Assembly: GCA_035650475.1 (NCBI GenBank)
Contig: DASRHP010000008.1
Coordinates: 185,859-249,858, forward strand
Source: Candidatus Binataceae bacterium
Lineage (GTDB): Bacteria > Desulfobacterota > Binatia > Binatales > Binataceae
Length of the DNA stretch: 64,000 nucleotides
Reading direction: 5' to 3'
Position 1 is the first letter of the stretch, and each line of letters begins with the position of its first letter. Below, one piece after another: positions 50,813 to 59,610 of this stretch. The notes below the pieces were generated by a model that was given only the letters and a program-made list of their open reading frames with translations, ran no database searches and had not been told where the DNA came from. Position numbers and translations under genes: made by a program.

Positions 50813-53800
50813 ATGATCGGCCGGCTGATAGCGCTCGCACTCTCGCAACGCGTGGTCGTCGTCGGACTCGCGCTGGTCCTGCTGCTGGCCGGGCTTTACG
50901 CCTTCTCCGAGCTTGACGTCGAGGCCTATCCCGACCCGGTGCAGCCGATGGTCGAGGTGCTGACGCTGCCCAACGGTTTCAGTGCCGAAGAGGTCGAGCG
51001 GTTGGTGACGGTGCCGCTGGAGTACGGGCTGAGCGGGATGCGCAACCTGGCCGCGATGCGTTCGATCTCGCTGTTCGGGCTTTCCGATATCCGCTGTTAC
51101 TTCACGTGGGAGAGCAACTATTACTGGGACCGCGTCCAGACCATCAATCGGCTCTCCTTTGTCAGCCTGCCGGCCGGAATCACTGCCGGCATCTCGCCCG
51201 AAAACCCGATCGGCGAGATCTACCGCTACACGGTCGAGAGCCCCGACCACGACCTGCTCAACGAAAAGACCATCAACGACTGGGTCGTCGCGCGCCAGCT
51301 CACCACCGTCCCCGGCGTGATCGGCGACAGCACGTTTGGCGGGCTCACCAAGCAGTACCACGTGGATGTCGATCCGCAGAAGCTCGCCTATTATCGCGTC
51401 CCGCTCTCGACCCTGGTAACCGCGCTCGCCAACTCCAACATCAGCTCGGGCGGCAACTATCTTGACGTCGGCGAACAGTCCTTCGACGTCCGCGGACTTG
51501 GTTTTCTGGAGTCGCTTGCCGACATCCGCAACGTGGTGCTGGCGGCGAACAAGGCGACCCCGATTACCGTGGGCAACGTGGCCGACGTCTCGGTCGGTTA
51601 CGCGCCGCGCCTGGGCATCGTCGGGATGAACCGGCGCAACGAAGTGGTGTCGGGAATCGTCCTGATGCGCAAGTACGGCAATACGCTGGAAACCCTGCGC
51701 GGGGTGGAGGCCAAGGTCCACCAGCTCAACAGGTCCGGCATGCTGCCCAAGGGCTACAAGGTCGTGCCGTACTACGACCGCACCTCGCTGGTCGAGACCA
51801 CGCTGCACACGGTGCTGGAGAACCTGGGCGTCGGGATGGCGCTGGTATTCCTGGTGCTGGTGTTTTTCCTCGGCAGCCTGCGCAGTGCCTTCATCGCCGC
51901 GATCAACATCCCGCTCGCCCTGCTCGGCGCGTTCACCCTGATGCGGGTCGAGGATACGCCGGCAAACCTGATTTCGCTCGGCGCAATCGACTTCGGAATC
52001 ATCATCAATTCGACCGTCATCGTGCTCGAGAACATCCATCACTTTCTCGCACCGCGCGAGGCGCCGGCACGCGAGAGCGGCTACGGACGCACCCTGCGCG
52101 CGACTCAGGAGGTCGGGGGCCCGATCTTCTTCTTCACCCTTATCTTCGTGATTGCGTTTCTGCCGCTGTTCACGATGCGCGGCGTGGAGGGGGCGATCTT
52201 CTCGCCGATGTCGCGCACGTACGCGTACGCGCTGGCCGTAGCAATACTGCTGTCGCTTACGCTCACTCCGGTGCTCGCTTCGCTCGCCTTCGAGCGCGGC
52301 TTCCGCCAATTCAACAACCCCCTGTGGAACGCGATCGCGCGCTTTTACCACGGGCTCTTCGAGCGTCTGCTGCGCCATCCGTGGGCATGGCTGGCGGCGG
52401 TGGCGCTGATCGTCGTCGCCGGCTTCGCGCTCTTCCCTCGCCTGGGCGGCGAGTTCCTGCCCAAGCTCGAAGAGGGCAACATCTGGGCGCGCGCCACGAT
52501 GCCGCTTACGATCTCGCTCGACCGCGGCGCGCGGCTGGCCAACCGGATGCGCGGCATCTTCATGTCGCAGCCTGAGGTCGCAGGTGTGGTCTCGCAGCTC
52601 GGCCGGCCCGACAACGGCACCGAGACGACCGGATTCTTCAACATCGAACTGTCAGTCGATCTCAAGCCGCATTCTGAGTGGCCGGCCGGCTTGACCAAGC
52701 CCGAGCTGATCAGGCGGATCGACGCGCGCCTGCGGCGTGAATTCCCCGGCGTCAGTTTCGACTACTCGCAGAACATCGAGGATAACGTCAACGAAGCGCT
52801 TTCCGGGGTCAAAGGCTCCAACTCGGTCAAAGTGTTCGGCCCCGACTTTGCGGTCGACGAACGCATTGCCAACCAGTTGGTCGAAGTGATGGGCAAGGTG
52901 CGCGGGATTGCCGACCTTGCGGTGTACCAGTCGCTCGGCCAACCTAACCTTGTGATCAAGCCCGACCGCGCGGCCTGCGCGCGCTACGGGCTGAGCGCCG
53001 GCGATATCTCGGCCGTGGTGCAGGCGGCGATCGGCGGCCAAGCCGCGACCCAGGTGTTCGAGGGCGACCGGCGCTTCGACCTTGTCGTGCGCTGGAAGCC
53101 GCAATACCGCCAGAGCCTCGACGCGATCCGCCGCATCCGCGTGACCACGCCCTCCGGCGCGGACGTCCCGCTCGCCCAGGTCGCCGACATCCGCACCGAG
53201 GAGGGCGCGTCGTTCATCTATCGCGAGGGGTTGGAGCGCTACGTGCCGCTGCGCTTCGCGGTGCGCGGGCGCGACCTCGAAAGCGCGGTGCGCGAGGCTC
53301 AGACGCTCGTCGCGCGCGAGGTGAAGCTGCCCGAGGGCGTTCATCTGGAGTGGGCGGGCGAGTACGGCGAGCTGCGGCAGGCCAACCGCCGGCTGCGGAT
53401 CATCGTGCCGTTCGCCCTGCTGCTCATCGCGGGCGTGCTGTACTCGGCGACCACTTCGCTCATCGACACCTTGATCATCATGGCCCAGATCCCGGTCGCC
53501 TGCCTGGGCGGGATCCTCGGCTTGTACCTGACCGGCACGCCGTTCAGCGTCTCGGCCGCGGTCGGCTTCATCTCGATCTTCGGCATCGCCGTGATGGACG
53601 GCATCCTGCTGAGCTTCTATATCCGCCAGCTCTGGAACGAGGGCCATCACTTCCGCCAGGCGATAGTGATGGGTTCGGACCGCCGCCTGCGCGCGATGAT
53701 GATGACCGACATGGTTGACGCGCTGGGGCTGTTGCCCGCTGCGCTCTCGACCCGGATTGGCGCGCAGACCCAGCGCCCGCTGGCGATCGTGGTGATCGGC

Positions 53801-53908
53801 GGCGCGCTTGCGATCCTGCTGCTCACGCGCATCCTTCAGCCGGTCCTCATCTACCTCTGCCATCGCCGGCTGCGCCTGGAAGAGGCGGCCGCCGACTCCG
53901 GACGCTAG
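50813..53908 (+). CDS. Heavy-metal efflux RND pump (CzcA/CusA family)
   Basis: A 1031-residue RND transporter with 12 expected transmembrane helices and two large periplasmic loops. The HME signature segments are present: TVPLEYGLSGM, WESNYYWDR, and the TM4 proton-relay region, which reads AIDFGIIINSTVIVLEN. The first Asp and the Glu of the DFGxxxD...EN motif of CzcA are kept, but the second Asp is Asn. The metal specificity therefore cannot be taken from well-studied members. It probably exports a divalent or monovalent metal ion from the periplasm using the proton gradient. Confidence 0.9.
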   Translation: MIGRLIALALSQRVVVVGLALVLLLAGLYAFSELDVEAYPDPVQPMVEVLTLPNGFSAEEVERLVTVPLEYGLSGMRNLAAMRSISLFGLSDIRCYFTWESNYYWDRVQTINRLSFVSLPAGITAGISPENPIGEIYRYTVESPDHDLLNEKTINDWVVARQLTTVPGVIGDSTFGGLTKQYHVDVDPQKLAYYRVPLSTLVTALANSNISSGGNYLDVGEQSFDVRGLGFLESLADIRNVVLAANKATPITVGNVADVSVGYAPRLGIVGMNRRNEVVSGIVLMRKYGNTLETLRGVEAKVHQLNRSGMLPKGYKVVPYYDRTSLVETTLHTVLENLGVGMALVFLVLVFFLGSLRSAFIAAINIPLALLGAFTLMRVEDTPANLISLGAIDFGIIINSTVIVLENIHHFLAPREAPARESGYGRTLRATQEVGGPIFFFTLIFVIAFLPLFTMRGVEGAIFSPMSRTYAYALAVAILLSLTLTPVLASLAFERGFRQFNNPLWNAIARFYHGLFERLLRHPWAWLAAVALIVVAGFALFPRLGGEFLPKLEEGNIWARATMPLTISLDRGARLANRMRGIFMSQPEVAGVVSQLGRPDNGTETTGFFNIELSVDLKPHSEWPAGLTKPELIRRIDARLRREFPGVSFDYSQNIEDNVNEALSGVKGSNSVKVFGPDFAVDERIANQLVEVMGKVRGIADLAVYQSLGQPNLVIKPDRAACARYGLSAGDISAVVQAAIGGQAATQVFEGDRRFDLVVRWKPQYRQSLDAIRRIRVTTPSGADVPLAQVADIRTEEGASFIYREGLERYVPLRFAVRGRDLESAVREAQTLVAREVKLPEGVHLEWAGEYGELRQANRRLRIIVPFALLLIAGVLYSATTSLIDTLIIMAQIPVACLGGILGLYLTGTPFSVSAAVGFISIFGIAVMDGILLSFYIRQLWNEGHHFRQAIVMGSDRRLRAMMMTDMVDALGLLPAALSTRIGAQTQRPLAIVVIGGALAILLLTRILQPVLIYLCHRRLRLEEAAADSGR

Positions 53909-54001
53909 AGCAGCGGAGACGGCCCGAATTCCTCCGCGCGTTCGAGCCAGTTCTCGCCCTACCCTGCGCCATGCTAAACGGGCAGAGGAGGACGGCGAAC
54001 G

Positions 54002-54847
54002 ATGCAGCTTGAAACTCTGGCCTGGGGCTACGGCCTCATCGAAGGACCTCGCGTTGACGAGCGCAACCGCCTCCACTTCAGCGACGTGCCCAACGGCGGC
54101 GTCTATCGGCGCAGTCCCGACGGCACGGTCGAGACGCTCATCCCGCGCCGGCGCGGGGTGGGCGGAATCGCGCTCAACGCCACGGGCGGAATCGTATGCA
54201 GCGGGCGCAGCCTGATCTGCTGGGAGGAGGCGACGCGCACCAGCCGCGACCTGTTTACCGAGTGGGAAGGGCGCGCGCTGCGCGGGCTGAACGACCTGAC
54301 GGTTGACATTCAGGGCAGCATCTATGTCGGCTCGCTGGAGTTCGATGCGCTCAGCGCCGACAAACCGATTCCGGGCAACCTGTTCCGCGTCGATCCGCCC
54401 AACCGCGTGACTCTCTTATGGGAGGGAATTCAGATTACCAACGGGATGGGATTCAATCCCGACGGCAAGCTGCTGTATCATTGCGACTCGGCCACTGGCG
54501 CGGTATGGGCTTACGACGTGACCGCCGACCGCCGGCTCAAGGATCGCCGCGTCTTCGGCCGGTTGCCCGAGGGATGGCCCGACGGGATGGCGGTCGATGC
54601 CGAGGGCGGTGTGTGGGTGGCAGTCGTGCGCTTCGGTGAGGTCGTGCGTTTCAAGGCCGACGGTACGCTGGACCGGCGGATTAAGATGCCGGCGCAGATG
54701 GTGACGAGCCTGGCCTTCGGCGGTGCGGACATGATGGACCTGTACGTCGTAACCGCCGACAACACCGAGGACGCCGCGTGCAAGGGGACGATCTTCAGGA
54801 TGCGGTCGGACGTTCCCGGACTGCCGGTGCCGAAGGCGCGCTTTTAG
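54002..54847 (+). CDS. SMP-30/gluconolactonase/LRE family protein
   Basis: A 281-residue six-bladed beta-propeller of the SMP-30 family. Marks are WGYGLIEGPRVDERNRLHFSD, GLNDLTVDIQGSIYVGSL (metal ligand Asn and Asp region), GMGFNPDGKLLYH and WPDGMAVDAEGGVWVA. Members hydrolyse lactones such as gluconolactone in a Ca- or Zn-dependent way; substrate unknown. It is 40 bases upstream of the selenoperoxiredoxin gene, so cotranscription is possible. Confidence 0.88.
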   Translation: MQLETLAWGYGLIEGPRVDERNRLHFSDVPNGGVYRRSPDGTVETLIPRRRGVGGIALNATGGIVCSGRSLICWEEATRTSRDLFTEWEGRALRGLNDLTVDIQGSIYVGSLEFDALSADKPIPGNLFRVDPPNRVTLLWEGIQITNGMGFNPDGKLLYHCDSATGAVWAYDVTADRRLKDRRVFGRLPEGWPDGMAVDAEGGVWVAVVRFGEVVRFKADGTLDRRIKMPAQMVTSLAFGGADMMDLYVVTADNTEDAACKGTIFRMRSDVPGLPVPKARF

Positions 54848-54887
54848 CACGGAACCAACGGGAGAACCCGAACAAGGAGAACACCAG

Positions 54888-55355
54888 ATGGCTCTGCAAG
54901 TGGGAAAGCCCGCGCCTGACTTCACGCTGAAGTCGAACAAGATGAAGGATGTAAAGCTCTCCGAGCTGCGCGGCAGCAAGGTGTTGCTGCTGTTCGTGCC
55001 GCTGGCATTCACCGGCACCTGAACGAAGGAGCTTTGCAGCGTGCGTGACACGCTGAATGAGTACGAACAGCTCGGATGCAAGGTATTCGGGATTTCAACC
55101 GACAGCCCATTTGCGCTCGACGCCTGGGCGCGCGAGCAGAACTACCAGTTCCCGCTGCTGAGCGACTACAACCGCGACGTCTCGCGCGCGTACGACTCGC
55201 TGTACGAGGAGCTGTTGGGCTTCAAGGGCGTGAGCAAGCGCTCAGCGTACGTGATCGGCCCCGACGGCACGATTCGCTACAGCGAGGTGCTCGAAGACGC
55301 GCGCCAGATTCCCAACCTCGACGCTATCAAGAAATGCCTTAAGGAGATTGGCTAG
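54888..55355 (+). CDS. Selenocysteine-containing peroxiredoxin (TGA read as Sec)
   Basis: A 155-residue peroxiredoxin of the BCP/AhpE type, read through an in-frame TGA at 55020-55022 (residue 45). The frame starts MALQVGKPAPDFTLKSN and runs PLAFTGT-U-TKELCSVRD, where U sits exactly at the peroxidatic cysteine of the P-x3-T-x2-C motif. Downstream the fold is complete (GCKVFGISTDSPFALDAW, FPLLSDYN, AYVIGPDGTIRY). A hairpin at 55037-55055 fits a bacterial SECIS element. Cys50, five residues after Sec, is a candidate resolving or auxiliary thiol. It would reduce hydroperoxides. AAGGAG lies about eight bases before ATG 54888. Use of Sec requires selA, selB, selC and selD elsewhere in the genome. 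Confidence 0.88.
55037..55055 (+). promoter_or_regulatory. Putative bacterial SECIS element
   Basis: A 7-bp stem (CAGCGTG 55037-55043 with CACGCTG 55049-55055) closes a five-base loop CGTGA. The apical loop begins 21 bases after the TGA, within the 16-37 base window known for bacterial SECIS elements, and has a G in its first two positions. It lies inside the coding sequence, as bacterial SECIS elements do. Confidence 0.75.
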
Positions 55356-55417
55356 GCCGGGCGGGCGTCGGCGCCTGTGGCGTCGGCGACCGAGGCGGCC
55401 GCCGATTGTGGTGCGGG

Positions 55418-56623
55418 ATGCCCCATACGCTTGACGGAACCGTCGTCGTTGACCTCACCCAGAACGTCGCCGGCCCCTATTGCACGCAACTGCTCGGCGA
55501 CTTTGGCGCCACCGTTATCAAGATCGAGCGCCCGCTGGTCGGCGACGACGTGCGCCGCTATGCCCCCGCATGGCGCGGCGGCGAGGCGGAGGCGGGCGAC
55601 TCGGCCGCCTACCTCGCCTACAACCGCAACAAGCAGAGCGTCTGCATCGACTTCGACCATCCCGAGGGCGCCGCGATCCTGCGCCGGCTGGCCAAAGACG
55701 CTGACGTCTTCGTGCACTCGCTGAAGCCGGGCAGCGCCGAGTCGCGCGGCCTGGGCTGCGACGACCTGCGCGCGGCCAATCCGCGGCTCATCTACGCCGC
55801 GATCAGCGGCTTCGGCGAGAGCGGTCCGCTGCGCAACTTGCCGGGCTACGACCCGCTGGGCCAGGCGCACTCCGGGATCATCAGCGTCACCGGCCATCCG
55901 GGCGCCCCGCCGGCGCGCGTGGTCGTGCCGATCGTCGATATGGGCTCGGGCCTGTGGCTGTTCACCGGCATCCTTGCGGCGATCATCGAGCGCGGCAAAA
56001 CCGGCCGCGGCGCCAAGGTCGGCGTGAGCCTGCTCGAAACCGGCGTCGCGTGGACCACGCTGCACATGAGCAACTACATGGCCACCGGCGAAGTGCCCGA
56101 GCGCACCGGCTCGGCATCGCCCGCCGCGGCGCCCTACGAGGCGTTTGCGACCGCTGACGGATGGATCATGGTCGCGGCCGGCAACGATCGGCTCTACGCG
56201 CGGCTGAGCGAGTTGCTTGGCGTCCAGCACACGCTCGGTGACCCGCGCTTTGCAACCAACGCGGCGCGCGTCGCCCATCGCGGCGAGCTGCACGCGCTGC
56301 TCGAAGAGCGGACGCGCACGCGCCCGACCGCGGCGTGGGTCGCGGCGCTGCGCGAGGTGGGCGTGCCGTGCAGCCCGATTAATCGGTTGGACCAGGTGCA
56401 CGACGACTCGCAGGTCGCGGCGACCGGGATGATCAAGCATATCGACGGTTTCCGTGTGCCCGGCTTCGGAATCGTCGACGTCGCGGTCAACGTCAACGGC
56501 GAGAAGGCGGTGCTGCGCTCGATGCCGCCGCGGCTGGGCGAGCATACCGACGCCGTGCTGCGTTCGGCCGGCTACTCCGAGAGTGAGATCTCCCGTCTGC
56601 GCGCCGCAAAAGCGATCGCCTAG
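55418..56623 (+). CDS. CaiB/BaiF (family III) CoA transferase
   Basis: A 401-residue CoA transferase of family III. The start has LDGTVVVDLTQNVAGPYCTQLLGDFGATVIKIE, followed by NRNKQSVCIDFDHPEGA, YAAISGFGESGPLRNLPGYD, a SVTGHPGAPPARVVVPI region and DGWIMVAAGND. It moves CoA between carboxylic acids. The ATG at 55418 gives the usual N-terminus. It is followed by an SDR gene after 37 bases, and the two may act on the same substrate. Confidence 0.9.
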   Translation: MPHTLDGTVVVDLTQNVAGPYCTQLLGDFGATVIKIERPLVGDDVRRYAPAWRGGEAEAGDSAAYLAYNRNKQSVCIDFDHPEGAAILRRLAKDADVFVHSLKPGSAESRGLGCDDLRAANPRLIYAAISGFGESGPLRNLPGYDPLGQAHSGIISVTGHPGAPPARVVVPIVDMGSGLWLFTGILAAIIERGKTGRGAKVGVSLLETGVAWTTLHMSNYMATGEVPERTGSASPAAAPYEAFATADGWIMVAAGNDRLYARLSELLGVQHTLGDPRFATNAARVAHRGELHALLEERTRTRPTAAWVAALREVGVPCSPINRLDQVHDDSQVAATGMIKHIDGFRVPGFGIVDVAVNVNGEKAVLRSMPPRLGEHTDAVLRSAGYSESEISRLRAAKAIA

Positions 56624-56660
56624 GCGGCGCGCGGAGGCCCGAGGGGAGGTGAGAGACGCG

Positions 56661-57488
56661 ATGGGATGGCTGGAAGGGCAGGTCGCGCTGGTGACCGGTG
56701 GAGCCTCGGGGCTGGGCCGCGCGATCGTCGAGCGCTTCCTTGCGGAGGGCGCGCGAGTTGCGATCCTGGACCGCGCCCATGATGCGATCGAGCGGCTTCA
56801 GGAGGATTTGCGCGGGCAACGCGACCGCCTGCTGACCTTCGAAGGCGACGTCACCAACTTCGAGGACAACCATCGCGCAGTAGCGGTCACCGCGCGCGAA
56901 TGGGGCAAGCTCGATTGTTTCGTCGGCAACGCCGGCATTTGGGACTTTTCGACCTCGCTTGCGGCGCTCCCCGCCGATGGCGCCAAGCTGGGCGCGGCCT
57001 TCGACGAGGTCTTCGGCGTCAACGTCAAGGGATGCCTGTTCGGGGCGCGCGCGGCGATGACGGCGCTGGCGCGCAGCCGCGGCAATATCATCTTCACCGT
57101 CTCCAATGCCGGCTTTTATCCCGACGGCGGCGGGCCGCTGTACACGGCCTCCAAGCACGCAGTGGTCGGACTGGTGCGTCAGCTCGCCTACGAGCTTGCG
57201 CCAAAGGTCCGCGTAAACGGAGTCGCCCCGGGTCCGATTCCCACCGATCTGCGCGGGCCGCAGGCGCTTGGGATGGGCGAGCGATCGATCGCCTCGCTGC
57301 CGCTGGAGGAGTTCGTGCGCCGCGCGATGCCGCTCGGGCGCGTGCCCGCGGCGGCGGACTATACCGGCGCTTACGTGCTGCTCGCGTCGGCGGGGAATTC
57401 AGGCACGACCACCGGTGCGGTCATCAACTGCGACGGCGGGATGGGCGTGCGCGGCTTCATGCGCACGGCCGGCGGCGAGAAGCTCTAG
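56661..57488 (+). CDS. Short-chain dehydrogenase/reductase
   Basis: A 275-residue classical SDR. TGGASGLGRAIV binds the nucleotide, then FVGNAGIWD (NAG), IIFTVSNAG (catalytic Ser) and YTASKHAVVGL (YxxxK). The long insertion ALPADGAKLGAAFDEVFG and the C-terminal GMGERSIASLP region resemble the cis-dihydrodiol dehydrogenase (BphB-like) branch. It oxidises a hydroxyl with NAD(P); the real substrate is not known. It is convergent with the EamA gene, overlapping by four bases. Confidence 0.88.
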   Translation: MGWLEGQVALVTGGASGLGRAIVERFLAEGARVAILDRAHDAIERLQEDLRGQRDRLLTFEGDVTNFEDNHRAVAVTAREWGKLDCFVGNAGIWDFSTSLAALPADGAKLGAAFDEVFGVNVKGCLFGARAAMTALARSRGNIIFTVSNAGFYPDGGGPLYTASKHAVVGLVRQLAYELAPKVRVNGVAPGPIPTDLRGPQALGMGERSIASLPLEEFVRRAMPLGRVPAAADYTGAYVLLASAGNSGTTTGAVINCDGGMGVRGFMRTAGGEKL

Positions 57489-58366
57489 CGCGCCTTCGCG
57501 TCGAGGTCGCCGGCGGCGAGCGCCACCCCGGCGATGAGCGTGAGGGCGAAGGCCCCGACGCGCATCGCGGCGCCCAACGAATCGCTCGGCAGCCGCTCGC
57601 CGAAAGCGGCGATCCCCCCGACTATCGGAATCAGGTTGGAGAACGCCGACGAAATTGGCATTGCGATAATTCCTCGCCCAAGCGCGAACGCGTTCTGCAA
57701 CACGATCAACCCCGCCACGTTAGCGGTGACGATCAGCCAGGTCCAGGGACTCAAGGCCAGCGCGTGGGCCACTGCGGCGGCGCCCTGCACGCCCGCCAGC
57801 GTGTCGGCCAGCGCCTTGGTGTAAAGACTGCCCATCCCGAATGCCAGCCCCGACGCGATCGCGAAGCCGGTGCCGCTTTCGCGCAGCCGTGTGGCGCCGA
57901 TCGGCGCGATCGCCAGCGCCACAGCGATCACCGAGGCTGTGGCGAGCGCGTCAGGATGCAGCGCGCCTTCAGCCGCGCCGGCCCCCAGCGAGACCGCCAG
58001 CATCGACGCCGCCACGAGGAAGGCGCCGATCCCGAGCCATTCCCGAAACTGCGCGCGCTCGCCGAGGAAGAGTACCGCCAGGAGCACGAACAGCGCGATA
58101 CCGCCCTGCATCGCCACCGCCATCAGCGAAACCGGCGCGCCCGCGAGCGCCAAGACGTATAGCGCATAGCCCGCGGTTTGGATCACCAGCCCGCCGGTCC
58201 ATACCGGATCCCGCAGCCACACCAGCACCGCCCGTGTTGCGTTGCGCCCGCGCGCGATCGGCAGCGCCTCCGCCCGGCTCTTCATCATCAGCAGGCCCAG
58301 CGCCAACAACGTGCTGGCGAACAGGCCCAGTCCAAGGCACAGGGCGAGTTGGCGACCGCTAGCCAT
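57485..58366 (-). CDS. EamA/DMT-family transporter linked to hpnI
   Basis: A 293-residue membrane protein with about nine to ten hydrophobic helices (LALCLGLGLFASTLLALGLL, VWTGGLVIQTAGYALYVLALA, ALFVLLAVLFLGE and more). It belongs to the drug/metabolite (EamA) superfamily. It is the last gene of an operon after hpnJ and hpnI, and overlaps hpnI by eight bases. A role in moving a hopanoid, glycosylated intermediate or a lipid across the inner membrane is an inference from the context only. Confidence 0.8.
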   Translation of the reverse strand: MASGRQLALCLGLGLFASTLLALGLLMMKSRAEALPIARGRNATRAVLVWLRDPVWTGGLVIQTAGYALYVLALAGAPVSLMAVAMQGGIALFVLLAVLFLGERAQFREWLGIGAFLVAASMLAVSLGAGAAEGALHPDALATASVIAVALAIAPIGATRLRESGTGFAIASGLAFGMGSLYTKALADTLAGVQGAAAVAHALALSPWTWLIVTANVAGLIVLQNAFALGRGIIAMPISSAFSNLIPIVGGIAAFGERLPSDSLGAAMRVGAFALTLIAGVALAAGDLDAKAR

Positions 58367-59522
58367 CGGCGACCTCGCGCATCACGCCGTCGCGCGCGAC
58401 CCTGAAGCGTCGCCCGCCCCATTCCACCGTGTTGCCGGCGATGCTCACAGCCCATATCGCCGCCATGATTAGATCCTTGAGCGGCGTTATCCATGCGTCG
58501 CGCGCGAGTTCGGGGAGCCGGAGCACCTTTGCAGTGATCAGCGCCGCCATCACGATCCGTGCCGCAAGCACGACGGCAAACGCGGCTAGTCCGAACGTGC
58601 TGGCGCGCGTCGCCGCGAGCAGTACGGTCGCCCACAACGGGCCGTTGATGAAGATCGTGAGCAGACTCTCCGGTCGTACGATCCGGTAGGTGCGCGCCCA
58701 GCGCAGCTTGTGCCGCCAGAAGTCGGCGAAGCCGGCTTCCGCAGAGACGGAGGTCACGATCGAACTCGAAAGCCTGGCTTTCCAGCCGTGGTCGGTGACC
58801 GCGCGCCCGAGTTCGTAGTCGTCGGCGAGTTTGTCGCCCAGGGGACGGACGCCGCCGGCGGCTTCCAGCGCGGCGCGGCGCACGGCGATCGTCGCGCCGA
58901 GCGCATAGCGCATCGGTTCAATCGCCGACGACAGCATCACCATCGGGGCGAAGTCGGTGTTGATGAACAGCGCGCCCAAGCGCGAGGCGAAAGAGCCGGC
59001 CGAGCGTGCACGGTACACGCAGGTCACCAGCCCGGTACGCTCGTCGGCGAACAACTCGCCGATGATGCGGCTTAGATGGCCGCGTTCGACCGCGATGTCG
59101 GCATCGCTCAGTACGAAGGCCTCGGCGCGCTCGGCGCGCTCGGCCATCCGGATCACCTTGGCGATCTTGCGGTTCGGCACGCCGGGCTCGTCGCCGACGA
59201 CGAGCGTGATGCTCGCGTATGGGTACTGGGTGCGCAAAGCGATCGGGGCCTCGACGGCGCGGTCCTCGTAGCCGGCGACGGCGAAGAAGAAGTCGGCGCG
59301 CGGATAACCGTCTTCGAGGTAGCTGGCGAGATTGTCGAGCAGTCTGGGGCTCAGCCCGCTGAGCGGCTTGAGCACGGCGATGCGCGGCGGCGGCTTGGGC
59401 AGCGCAGGAGCGGGTGTGGCGGCGTGGCGCGCGAAGCGCGCTGCTGCCACGCCCGCCGCCGCATAGTAGAGCAGCGAGGCTGCGCTGCCGAGCTCAGCGA
59501 GGACGAGCAGGGCGCTGCTCAC
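58359..59522 (-). CDS. hpnI: HpnI: hopanoid glycosyltransferase
   Basis: A glycosyltransferase of about 387 residues, family 21 (ceramide glucosyltransferase-like). IAVLKPLSGLSPRLLDNLASYLEDGYP, VGDEPGVPNRKIAKVI, AFVLSDADIAVERGHL, RPLGDKLADDYELGRAV and the (R/K)HKLRWARTYRIVRP segment (Q/RxxRW-type motif) match HpnI, which adds GlcNAc to bacteriohopanetetrol. Membrane helices surround the catalytic part. I chose the GTG at 59522 (VSSALLVLAE); the upstream in-frame part is Arg/Pro-rich and unlikely to be coding. It sits between hpnJ and an EamA gene. Confidence 0.88.
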   Translation of the reverse strand: MSSALLVLAELGSAASLLYYAAAGVAAARFARHAATPAPALPKPPPRIAVLKPLSGLSPRLLDNLASYLEDGYPRADFFFAVAGYEDRAVEAPIALRTQYPYASITLVVGDEPGVPNRKIAKVIRMAERAERAEAFVLSDADIAVERGHLSRIIGELFADERTGLVTCVYRARSAGSFASRLGALFINTDFAPMVMLSSAIEPMRYALGATIAVRRAALEAAGGVRPLGDKLADDYELGRAVTDHGWKARLSSSIVTSVSAEAGFADFWRHKLRWARTYRIVRPESLLTIFINGPLWATVLLAATRASTFGLAAFAVVLAARIVMAALITAKVLRLPELARDAWITPLKDLIMAAIWAVSIAGNTVEWGGRRFRVARDGVMREVADG

Positions 59523-59610
59523 GGCGAAATCGGATGGACGGCAGGCACGCCGGAACGCGGCGCCTCTGCGCCGCGCGCGGACGGCGCCGCACGGCGCAGG
59601 CGCGCCGGAG

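Noticed and set aside
50774..52378. Long open frame antisense to the RND pump
   Set aside because: It is Arg/His/Asp-rich with no family features and lies entirely over a well-supported gene; typical of high-GC antisense frames, as are those at 5776-6855, 16326-17921 and 27194-28435.
54888..55355. Peroxiredoxin read as a pseudogene with a premature stop
   Set aside because: The single TGA falls exactly on the peroxidatic residue, the frame is otherwise intact with conserved motifs on both sides, and a SECIS-like hairpin follows at the right distance. Selenocysteine coding explains it better.
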